Source: an uncultured Fretibacterium sp.
Lineage (GTDB): Bacteria; Synergistota; Synergistia; Synergistales; Aminobacteriaceae
Direction of reading: 5' to 3'
DNA length: 5,065 nucleotides
NCBI GenBank assembly: GCA_937911045.1
Contig: CALEPX010000027.1
Coordinates: 1-5,065, forward strand
The notes beneath the pieces were generated by a model. It ran no database searches, had not been told where the DNA came from, and saw only the letters and a program-made list of their open reading frames with translations. Made by a program: the position numbers and the translations under genes. Below, one piece after another: positions 1 to 5,015 of this stretch (the first letter of the stretch is position 1; the number at the start of each line of letters is the position of its first letter).

Positions 1-2
1 CG

Positions 3-274
3 AACGTCATAGAAATTCACCGCCTTGTCGGTGATGGTAGTACCACAGGAGAGGGGTAGAATCCCTGAATGTGGGAGTGTTTTTCTGGGAACACAAAATT
101 GTGAAGAGCGGAGGAAAATGGACAATTTTAACCTCTGTCGTTTGTGCCGGCAAAAGTCGCATAATAAATACAATGCAGTTTGCCGTGGGAGAGAAAAAGA
201 ATCACATTCACTTCCGTCCCCGGGGGACTGAGGTGAAAAGAAAACGTCTATGGAGTGAATTAATGAATGTTTAA
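3..274 (+). pseudogene. Possible remnant of an unrecognised gene, 3' part, frame-shifted
   Basis: An open frame enters from the left edge and reads NVIEIHRLVGDGSTTGEG before a TAG at 57-59. A second open frame, shifted by one base, runs from about 41 to the TAA at 272-274 and reads plausibly as protein (for example INTMQFAVGEKKNHIHFRP near 164-220). Losing one G from the G run at 53-56 would join the two into one continuous frame, so this could be the end of one decayed gene. The NHIHFRPRG stretch faintly recalls proteins with a PEP/pyruvate-binding domain of the PEP-synthase type, but this is memory-based and weak. There is no good ribosome binding site for the internal ATG or GTG starts. 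It may equally be non-coding. Confidence 0.25.
95..129. repeat. Inverted repeat AAAATTGT / ACAATTTT
   Basis: The left arm at 95-102 and right arm at 122-129 are perfect 8-bp complements separated by 19 bases. The arms are AT-rich and there is no T tract after the right arm, so it is not a convincing terminator. It lies inside the possible gene remnant and may be chance. Confidence 0.3.
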
Positions 275-307
275 TACATAATTGTGGGGGACGATATGAA
301 ATAAGAG

Positions 308-502
308 ATGTTTAGCAAATGTTCAGAATGCAGATCAACAACTCAAACACGATTTTTTGATTTCTATTGGGTTATAAGTGAAATGACGCTCGTGTTATTC
401 GTCTGAGCAGTCGGAGATATAATCACAGAACTGCTTTACGCTAATGACGAGTTCGAAAGCGAATTAGAAATAAAACGAATTGGAAGGGAAAAATTATCAT
501 GA
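308..502 (+). other. Orphan open frame upstream of the secreted-protein gene
   Basis: One frame is open from an ATG at 308 to a TGA at 404-406, then open again from 407 to a TGA at 500-502. That second stop overlaps the ATG of the next gene (ATGA). The second part encodes a charged peptide (AVGDIITELLYANDEF..., ending KRIGREKLS) that looks protein-like, but it has no start codon of its own. It could be the 3' end of a decayed gene with an in-frame stop, once coupled to the gene at 499. I recognise no family. Otherwise this 275-498 stretch holds only a candidate promoter and the ribosome binding site of the next gene. Confidence 0.2.
395..423 (+). promoter_or_regulatory. Candidate sigma-70 promoter for the secreted-protein gene
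   Basis: A perfect -10 box TATAAT lies at 418-423, with a poor -35 box (TTATTC, 395-400) at 17-bp spacing and no extended -10 TG. Transcription would start near 430 and leave a leader of about 70 bases before the ATG at 499. The weak -35 keeps confidence low. Confidence 0.3.
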
Positions 503-1158
503 AAAAAATTATTTTATGTGTCTTCGTATTGCTATTCTCAACACAAGTATTTGCAGCTTCATATGACTCTATTAATAACAAATTAACCGCGCTTGAACGT
601 GACGTTCGCAAAATGGCAGATGGTATAGCGGCTTACAACAAGCCCATCTTTGAAGTTCAGCTCACAAAGAAAGAGCGTACATATGTTGACTGGGAAACTG
701 AAGAAAAAGCTCTAACAGGCGTAATCTGGAATAGAGTATGGGCAAAAGACAACACTGTAGTACTTGGCAGCGCAGATAAGAATAAGAAATTCGGTTCTTT
801 AATGTTCAAAACTACTGATTCTAAGAAGACATTTTCTGGCGGAATCCATGTCGGATCAACTACGGGCGATTTGGAGAGGTTCTTAGGAGCTCCCTTAAAC
901 ACTGTTGCTAAAGCTCTAAATGAGATGACAAATGGTAGGGCTGTAATTACACAGGGGAATAAAATAACAATTACTGGTCCGGTTCAAGAAACAGATGCTC
1001 CTGAAGACCCGTTGATTACTATTAGTTGTGTGAATGGTATGATCACTGAAATATCAATGTCATGGACGGACGCTGACTTGGAGGGCTGTATTTCTCAAAA
1101 AGCTCTGAACTTTGCTAATCAAAGAGCAAAAGAGATGGGTATGTCGAGATTAAAATAA
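499..1158 (+). CDS. Secreted protein of unknown function with signal peptide
   Basis: This is an intact 219-residue protein. A typical Sec signal peptide covers residues 1-19, with KK near the start, a hydrophobic core and a likely signal-peptidase cut after QVFA before ASYDS. It is therefore exported to the periplasm or beyond; there is no lipobox cysteine. Residues ~21-46 (SINNKLTALERDVRKMADGI...) look like a short amphipathic coiled coil. Residues ~111-195 carry a pattern of the form GIHVGST..DLERFLGAP...KITITGP...LITISCVNGMITEISM. That G-x-x-x-G-x-T..DL...LG-P then beta-strand pattern is shared by BamE/SmpA-like folds, but I cannot assign a family. The ATG is preceded by GGAAGG at 482-487 with an 11-base spacer, slightly long. 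It appears to be transcribed alone, with no clear terminator after it. Confidence 0.85.
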   Translation: MKKIILCVFVLLFSTQVFAASYDSINNKLTALERDVRKMADGIAAYNKPIFEVQLTKKERTYVDWETEEKALTGVIWNRVWAKDNTVVLGSADKNKKFGSLMFKTTDSKKTFSGGIHVGSTTGDLERFLGAPLNTVAKALNEMTNGRAVITQGNKITITGPVQETDAPEDPLITISCVNGMITEISMSWTDADLEGCISQKALNFANQRAKEMGMSRLK

Positions 1159-1203
1159 AGAACTTTTTTCACATTGACACAGGGAGGAAACGGAAGCAAT
1201 TCA

Positions 1204-1269
1204 GTGCTGAAGAAAAAGAAATCTCGCATTATATTACATGTTGATATGGACAGTTACTATGCTTTAATG
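1204..1269 (+). pseudogene. dinB: 5' fragment of a Y-family DNA polymerase (dinB-like) gene
   Basis: The encoded segment RIILHVDMDSYYA is the N-terminal catalytic signature of DNA polymerase IV and its relatives (family form: IIHxDMDxFYASVE), which carries the first metal-binding aspartate. The match breaks right after YYA, where SVE is expected. The rest of the ~350-residue polymerase is absent and the frame runs on into the antitoxin gene. GTG at 1204 is a plausible original start, although the nearest Shine-Dalgarno (AGGGAGG, 1181-1187) is 16 bases away. An in-frame TTG at 1174 has no support. This is a truncated relic left by a deletion or by insertion of the toxin-antitoxin cassette. Confidence 0.55.
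1241..1268 (+). promoter_or_regulatory. Likely sigma-70 promoter of the antitoxin-toxin operon
   Basis: A TTGATA box (1241-1246) and a TTTAAT box (1263-1268) each match the consensus at five of six positions with 16-bp spacing. Transcription would start near 1275, about 22 bases before the antitoxin ATG. It lies wholly within the dinB fragment, so the operon can be expressed independently of that relic. Confidence 0.45.
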
Positions 1270-1296
1270 TACAACTTGGAAAGGAGGCTGAAAAAA

Positions 1297-1551
1297 ATGA
1301 CTCTGCAACAACAAGCTTATGGATTGATTGATAAATTGCCGGATGACAGCGTCCAAGTAATTATCCAGGTGATGAGACTGATGTTGCCTCATGATAGGAC
1401 TACGGCAGCTTCTACGCAGACTAGTGCGTTATCTCCTAAAATGAAGGCATATTTGAGAATGCAGGAACTCAGGAAGGAAACTGCAAAATACGATATTTCT
1501 GAAGCGCAAAGAGACGCTGCACTGGAAGAAAAATTTGGAACATTTATTTGA
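1297..1551 (+). CDS. Antitoxin of a PIN-domain (VapBC-like) toxin-antitoxin pair
   Basis: This 84-residue protein should bind and neutralise the PIN-domain toxin encoded next to it and repress the shared promoter. This role is inferred from gene order and size. The N-terminal part (MTLQQQAYGLIDKLPDDSV..., helix-rich, residues 1-30) resembles short antitoxins that pair with PIN_3-type toxins. Residues ~46-84 (SPKMKAYLRMQELRKET...) are charged and helical and would be the toxin-binding tail. The ATG has an excellent ribosome binding site, AAGGAGG at 1281-1287, nine bases upstream. The frame stays open upstream through the dinB fragment, so a naive start call at TTG 1174 would add 41 spurious residues. 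The toxin start lies 11 bases after the stop. The gene is intact although its partner is not. Confidence 0.7.
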   Translation: MTLQQQAYGLIDKLPDDSVQVIIQVMRLMLPHDRTTAASTQTSALSPKMKAYLRMQELRKETAKYDISEAQRDAALEEKFGTFI

Positions 1552-1562
1552 GGAGGGGTTGG

Positions 1563-1990
1563 ATGCGGATTCTGATTGACACGAATGTTGCTCTGACATA
1601 TGTGTCTGGCAGAGAAGATCCCTTTTCAAATGAGGTGGATATCATCATGCGCAAGTGTGCAAATGAAGAGATTGAAGGGGCTATCGCACTTCACTCACTA
1701 ACTCACTATCGACCATTTGGTATGCGACGAGGAAACTCCCGGAAGATACGAGAAGAGATTGGATTAGACAGATTTGTGAACTGCTTACTGTAGCCGGTGC
1801 TGAAAATGATGCTGTACTCGATGCGATTGACAACAAGGAATTTAAAGACTTTGAAGATGCTTTGCAGGACTGTTGTGCAGCATCGATTAAAGCAGATTAT
1901 ACGATAACAGCAAATGTTAGGGATTTCAAAGACGTCAGCAACATTCCGGCGTTGACTCCTAAAGAGTTCCTTGAAATTGTTGGAATTTAG
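1563..1990 (+). pseudogene. PIN-domain toxin (VapC-like), frameshifted by an 8-bp duplication
   Basis: The first frame starts at ATG 1563 behind AGGAGG (1551-1556) and encodes MRILIDTNVALTYVSG, the classic PIN start with catalytic Asp6. After residue 46 it runs out of frame to a stop at 1793, giving a 76-residue product. The true continuation lies two frames over, from 1709 to TAG 1988-1990. It includes DFEDALQDCCA and ITANVRDF, which supply the C-terminal catalytic acids, and the terminal LTPKEFLEI. Removing one copy of ACTCACTA (1693-1708) restores a seamless 139-residue protein with catalytic candidates Asp6, Asp96 and Asp118, the usual length for a PIN_3-type RNase toxin. These toxins are Mg-dependent ribonucleases that stop translation. 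As sequenced the gene is off, and no other lesion is visible. Confidence 0.85.
1693..1708 (+). repeat. 8-bp tandem duplication ACTCACTA x2 inside the toxin gene
   Basis: Two perfect adjacent copies occupy 1693-1700 and 1701-1708. The extra 8 bases shift the toxin frame by +2. With one copy the reading is ALHSLSTIWYATRK, the expected PIN sequence. The duplication may come from replication slippage, or it may be the footprint of an insertion sequence that left both copies of an 8-bp target duplication when it excised. Confidence 0.9.
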
Positions 1991-2053
1991 CTCTCCAATC
2001 CCCTCACCAGTGGTTGGCGGCACCAATGTCATTAAGCGCTAAGAAAAACAAAA

Positions 2054-2080
2054 AGATCCTCTGAAAAATTCAGGGGGTCT
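2054..2080 (-). terminator. Strong hairpin, best read as a minus-strand or bidirectional terminator
   Basis: Arms 2054-2065 and 2069-2080 form a 12-bp stem with two G-U pairs on the plus-strand RNA and an AAA loop. On the plus strand it is followed only by TATATA. On the minus strand the stem is followed by TTTTGTTTTTCTT, a proper U tract, so it terminates best in that direction. It lies 64 bases after the toxin stop and could also end that operon weakly. The right arm may overlap the start of the transposase fragment. Confidence 0.5.
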
Positions 2081-2155
2081 TATATAGATGAACTGAAAAA
2101 ACTTTATAATATGCGCTGAGGTGTAGAAACATCTTTTCGAGACTTAAAACATACA
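2078..2155 (+). pseudogene. IS4-family transposase fragment with an internal stop
   Basis: The frame reads YIDELKKLYNMR, a TGA stop at 2117-2119, then GVETSFRDLKHT. IS4-family transposases of the IS1634/ISDha sort contain YxLRWGIETSFRDLKYT around the last catalytic glutamate, so the TGA replaces the expected TGG tryptophan. Similarity ends after HT. No terminal inverted repeats or target duplication could be matched, so only a C-terminal scrap of the element is left. It shows past mobile-element activity beside the toxin gene. Confidence 0.7.
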
Positions 2156-2179
2156 TTGCTGAAGTGAATATTCGAAGCG

Positions 2180-2208
2180 TTGAAAATAAATCTGCTGTTG
2201 ATTATGCT
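2180..2208 (+). promoter_or_regulatory. Candidate promoter for the leucine-rich-repeat gene
   Basis: A TTGAAA box (2180-2185, five of six) and a TATGCT box (2203-2208, four of six) are spaced 17 bp apart and give a start near 2215 and a leader of about 55 bases. A second candidate is the perfect TATAAT at 2105-2110, but it has no acceptable -35 box and lies in the transposase relic. Confidence 0.35.
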
Positions 2209-2269
2209 AACGATTTACCAGCAAACTCGAAAATTAAAAACTCAAAAAATTAGGAAGGGAGCTTTTGTT

Positions 2270-3637
2270 GTGAGTCCAGTAAAACAAAAACACAATGTTG
2301 GCCCAAAAGCCATTATTGGAGATACGCAGGCAAAGGAAATGACTGGCAATGTTATTATCCCTGACACTATGAGCGAAATACAGGGCTGGTTGTTTGATGG
2401 AAACAAGAACATTACATCAGTGGTTATACCCGGCACTGTTAAGAAGATAGGAGATCGGGCTTTTGCAGACTGTGAAAATCTAAAGACAGTTATTCTGAAT
2501 GAGGGTATAGAGGAAATAGGAAGCAACGTTTTTACTGGCTGCAAAAATCTTCGTAAAGTTACATATCCTGACAGCGTCACCAAATATCAGGGCTGGACTT
2601 TTTACGGAACAAATCTTTCTGCTCCTGTGCTGAATGCTTCCGGGACAATTTTAATTTTCTGTCCGGAATCTGTCTCTGGGAAAGAATGGTCTGTGCCTGA
2701 TACTGTAAAGACTATCTCATGGCAGGCTTTTATCAAAAATAAAGACCTAGAAATTTTGCACTTGCCGGAAGGTCTCGAAAAAATAGAGCATATGGCTTTC
2801 ATAGAATGTGGGCTTACTGAAATTACTATTCCTTTTTCTGTCCGCGAAATAGACTCAGAGGCATTCTATTGCTGTGAGAATCTAAAGAAGATCACTATCT
2901 TAAATCCTGATACTAAGCTAGGGAGCAGAGCATTTAGAGGCTGTGAAAACGTAAAAGAAATCAACTATGCCGGACTGAGTAAATCAGACAAAATATTTCA
3001 TTTGATGGGGGAGCCATTCCTGCTTCAGCATACAAATTATTTGTCAAATCTGAATCATATAAAGAATACTGATTTTTTGCGACTGGCTAAAAAATGCGCC
3101 CTAGGTGATACAAACGCAATGTACGCTATGGCACTTTTCTTTGAGGAGTGGTCGCATATATCAGGAGCTTCACCGTTTTATATCCGTGCAGCAAATTACT
3201 GGCAGTACCGTGCATATTGTCGGGGACATGAAGACGCTTTGAAATGGTTTACTCGTTTTTTTGCTGAACATCCCGGTGAGCATTTGGAGTCTATTCTTTC
3301 TGAGAACAGTGATCACAGAGCAAATTACTACACTTACTCGATTTCAGGCAAGCTTCTCAATGAATTGGGATATTTTTTCTTTGAACCGGAGAAAGATTAC
3401 GAGATCAAACAGTCCGAAGGTGAAGACCTCGTAATAGCTAGTGCGTTTGAAAGTTACGAACCGCCTGATGACGATGGATTTGGCGCAGAGTACAATTATG
3501 ATTGGTGGTTTCTTGATGAGAATATGCAGCCAATTCCGGGAATTAGGCGGCTCAACGCAACGGTTCGCGAAATAAGATTACCATTTTTCGCAAATGTGAA
3601 AGATAAAGCAATCAGGATTCTTAAAGAAAGAAAATAA
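2270..3637 (+). CDS. BspA-like leucine-rich-repeat protein with Sel1-like middle
   Basis: This is an intact 455-residue protein. I chose GTG 2270, behind AGGAAGGGAG (2252-2261) with an 8-base spacer. An in-frame TTG at 2180 would add 30 residues that overlap transposase-relic sequence. Residues ~24-235 are LRR_5/BspA-type repeats of about 23 residues. Examples are ITSVVIPGTVKKIGDRAFADC, LKTVILNEGIEEIGSNVF and LTEITIPFSVREIDSEAF. These repeats form a curved solenoid for protein binding. Residues ~265-335 (CALGDTNAMYAMALFFEEW...ANYWQYRAY...) resemble Sel1/TPR helices. Residues ~394-435 form an acidic, aromatic module (YEPPDDDGFGAEYNYDWWFLDENM.., then PIPGIRRLNATVRE). There is no signal peptide or membrane segment, so it is probably cytoplasmic. 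BspA proteins are often surface adhesins, and lacking export makes an internal scaffold or immunity-type role more likely; this is inference. A Sel1-like gene start follows after 43 bases. Confidence 0.88.
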   Translation: MSPVKQKHNVGPKAIIGDTQAKEMTGNVIIPDTMSEIQGWLFDGNKNITSVVIPGTVKKIGDRAFADCENLKTVILNEGIEEIGSNVFTGCKNLRKVTYPDSVTKYQGWTFYGTNLSAPVLNASGTILIFCPESVSGKEWSVPDTVKTISWQAFIKNKDLEILHLPEGLEKIEHMAFIECGLTEITIPFSVREIDSEAFYCCENLKKITILNPDTKLGSRAFRGCENVKEINYAGLSKSDKIFHLMGEPFLLQHTNYLSNLNHIKNTDFLRLAKKCALGDTNAMYAMALFFEEWSHISGASPFYIRAANYWQYRAYCRGHEDALKWFTRFFAEHPGEHLESILSENSDHRANYYTYSISGKLLNELGYFFFEPEKDYEIKQSEGEDLVIASAFESYEPPDDDGFGAEYNYDWWFLDENMQPIPGIRRLNATVREIRLPFFANVKDKAIRILKERK

Positions 3638-3680
3638 TTTTTTCATGATAAATGCGTCATTAACTAAAGGAGTGTAAAAA

Positions 3681-3901
3681 ATGAGAGCAGAAGACTATCG
3701 CAAAGAAGGCTTTGAACTTGAGGAACAGGGAAAATATGAAGAGCATTTCTGAAATATGAAGAGGCCGCAAAAATGAATGATGTACTCTCTATGATCTATA
3801 TTGCAGGAATGTATTTATCAGGGAATTTTCGTCCCGTTGCAAGAGAAATTTTGCAAGAGTTGAAGCTGACGAACGAAATTGAAACGGAAATAATTTGTTA
3901 A
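3681..3901 (+). pseudogene. Sel1-repeat protein gene start, broken by a 1-base deletion
   Basis: ATG 3681 has a good ribosome binding site (AAAGGAG, 3666-3672). It encodes MRAEDYRKEGFELEEQGKYEE before a premature TGA at 3750-3752. One frame over the protein continues as FLKYEEAAKMNDVLSMIYIAG and MYLSGNFRPV, the consensus layout of Sel1/TPR repeats. Restoring one G in GAGCATTT at 3741-3748 (giving GAG GCA TTT) joins the two exactly as EEAFLKYEEAAKM. After FRPV the family resemblance is lost and the frame ends at TAA 3899-3901, so a large downstream part is also missing. It lies 43 bases after the leucine-rich-repeat gene, on the same strand and with no terminator between them. It probably shared that operon. 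Confidence 0.7.
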
Positions 3902-3979
3902 GCGATATATCATCATTGCATGAACGATTTGTTGAAAGCTATCCAGGCACGTTTTAATAATCTGCGTGAAGAATTTGGC
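3895..3979 (+). other. Protein-like remnant between the Sel1 and kptA relics
   Basis: One frame here reads LLSDISSLHERFVESYPGTF and then TAA at 3955-3957; the neighbouring frame continues NNLREEFG into the kptA remnant. This looks like the frame-scrambled 3' end of an upstream gene that once abutted kptA. I do not recognise a family. ATG 3920 opens a frame into kptA but has no ribosome binding site and adds 20 residues not typical of that family. Confidence 0.25.
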
Positions 3980-4295
3980 ATGAAAAGTATAAACAAATTT
4001 ATAAGCCTGATTTTGCGTCATAAACTTGAGGTTATCGGAGTAACTTTAGATGAGCACGGCTGGGCAAATGTTGATGAATTAATCAAATATCAGGGCAAAT
4101 CAAGGACACTCAATTTTGAATTGCCTGAAGTCCTTCCGCCTGAAATTTTATATCACGGAACCAGAGAGAAGTTTGTAAAATTAAGTGAAAGACTGTTTTA
4201 CTTTTTATCGTTCAGTGAATGGAGTATGGCTAACAAAATCAGTATCGTGGAAATATTTAATAAAAGAATCGATGGAAATAAATGAATCAATCTAA
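3980..4295 (+). pseudogene. kptA: tRNA 2'-phosphotransferase (KptA/Tpt1), two internal deletions
   Basis: KptA/Tpt1 removes a 2'-phosphate from RNA splice junctions using NAD. The N-terminus is clear: MKSINKFISLILRHKLEVIG, then TLDEHGWANVDELI, with the catalytic Arg-His pair at residues 13-14. The text then jumps to YQGKS..., matching the family's QGHS segment, so the ~35-45 residues between are missing, including the Arg just before that motif. LPPEILYHGT (YHGT nucleotide-binding motif, residues 58-61) follows. The frame then breaks: the C-terminus FTFYRSVNGVWLT and WKYL lies in another frame (about 4188-4292, stop 4293-4295). About 50 residues with VHLS and RHG are gone. An uncorrected product would end at 4285 with 101 residues; a family member has about 180. 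It cannot be active. Confidence 0.8.
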
Positions 4296-4339
4296 AGATG
4301 TCACAGGTAAAATAAGAATAAGAACCAGCATTATCGGTA

Positions 4340-4355
4340 TTATCAAATTCGATAA
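4340..4355. repeat. Small inverted repeat TTATC / GATAA upstream of the cyclophilin-like gene
   Basis: Five-base perfect arms are separated by AAATTC in the 104-base gap before the next gene. It could be an operator half-site pair, but it is short enough to be chance. I see no convincing promoter in this gap; TTGACG at 4365-4370 has no -10 box at the right distance. Confidence 0.2.
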
Positions 4356-4399
4356 CCATAGTGCTTGACGTAGTTAATAATTTAAGGAGATACACTATA

Positions 4400-4776
4400 A
4401 TGAGAATAATCACTACAGTTTTGTTATTTATATTACTCACAGTTGCCTCTGCTTTTGCTGAAGAATTTATTTATGTTTACATTGGGCAAGACGTGCTTAC
4501 AATAAAGCCGGAACGTAATTCATCAGCAAATGCGTTTATTGATATACTCAGAAAAAGCGACCTGACAGTTGAAATGCATGACTACGGAAATTTTGAAAAA
4601 GTTGGTTCGATTGGCATTTCTTTGCCGCAAAATGATAAACCGATAACAACCAAGCCAGGTGATGTAATTCATGGACTTTTACAAAACTTGGCGAAATTCA
4701 AGGATTAGGACAAAAAGAATTGAAAACAATTCTTGGAGACAGCAATGTATCAGTGAGATTTTCATTAACGAAGTAA
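4400..4776 (+). pseudogene. Secreted cyclophilin-like domain protein, internal deletion and frameshift
   Basis: ATG 4400 follows AAGGAG (4384-4389) with a 10-base spacer. A signal peptide covers residues 1-20 (MRIITTVLLFILLTVASAFA, cut before EEF). The body FIYVYIGQDVLTIKPERNSS.ANAF, then YGNFEKVGSIGISLPQND and ITTKPGDVI, fits the bacterial cyclophilin-like fold (Cyclophil_like family). At GDVI the expected glycine-rich and YYxxN strands are missing. The C-terminus reappears one frame over as NSWTFTKLGEI, then LKTILGDSNVSVRFSLTK with stop 4774-4776. About 15-20 residues are deleted and the frame is changed, giving an out-of-frame 102-residue product ending at 4708. The original protein would have been near 140 residues. 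Family role unknown; the fold lost its core, so function is unlikely. Confidence 0.75.
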
Positions 4777-4793
4777 CATACTTTCTTTTTTTT
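4770..4793 (+). terminator. Weak rho-independent terminator after the cyclophilin-like gene
   Basis: AAGTA (4771-4775) and TACTT (4779-4783) form a five-base AU-rich stem with an ACA loop, extendable by a G-U pair, followed by TCTTTTTTTT. The U tract is good but the stem is weak. It overlaps the gene's stop codon. Confidence 0.3.
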
Positions 4794-5015
4794 GTGCGTG
4801 TTTTTAGGCAATTTTTGCCGCAAGCTGAGCATTTTCGAAGGCTGAAGATGACCTTAGAACGAAGAACATCGCTCAAAGTTCTCCCTCAAGGCGCCGAAAC
4901 CTAAAGACTGAAGACCGCCGCTCAACGGTAAGCAAAAAATTTTGAAGCATTTCAGCTAAAAACAAAATATCCGCCCCAAAAAGCAGGAAATGATTATTTT
5001 TAAGCAAATCTGGCT
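4777..5015. other. Intergenic stretch with no recognised gene
   Basis: No frame here reads like a protein on either strand, though short frames exist. A small perfect hairpin GGCAA-TTT-TTGCC lies at 4807-4819 without a following T tract. Two loosely similar segments (GGCTGAAGATGACC near 4841 and GACTGAAGACCGCC near 4907) are present. I see no tRNA, IS end or CRISPR unit. Confidence 0.4.

Noticed and set aside
296..304. Minimal ORF (ATG AAA TAA) behind a G-rich run, as a leader peptide
   Set aside because: Two codons with no attenuator structure downstream; it cannot be told from chance.
1174..1196. TTGACA at 1174-1179 as a promoter
   Set aside because: The -35 is perfect but the base run at 16-18 bp spacing (CAATTC) is a poor -10 box.
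1174..1296. TTG start giving a 125-residue antitoxin fusion
   Set aside because: The extension is the dinB relic. The ATG at 1297 has AAGGAGG at the right distance, while TTG 1174 has no ribosome binding site.
1706..2032. Minus-strand open frame across the toxin gene
   Set aside because: It is a shadow of the frameshifted toxin; the plus-strand reading matches the PIN family throughout.
2180..2269. Longer start (TTG 2180) for the leucine-rich-repeat protein, giving an apparent hydrophobic N-terminus
   Set aside because: The added residues come from intergenic or transposase-relic sequence, and GTG 2270 has a strong ribosome binding site.
3818..4021. Minus-strand open frame over the kptA start
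   Set aside because: It overlaps the recognisable kptA N-terminus, has low-complexity composition and no start signal.
4198..4440. Minus-strand hydrophobic open frame resembling a membrane peptide
   Set aside because: It is antisense to the kptA tail and to the signal peptide of the cyclophilin-like gene, which explains its hydrophobicity.
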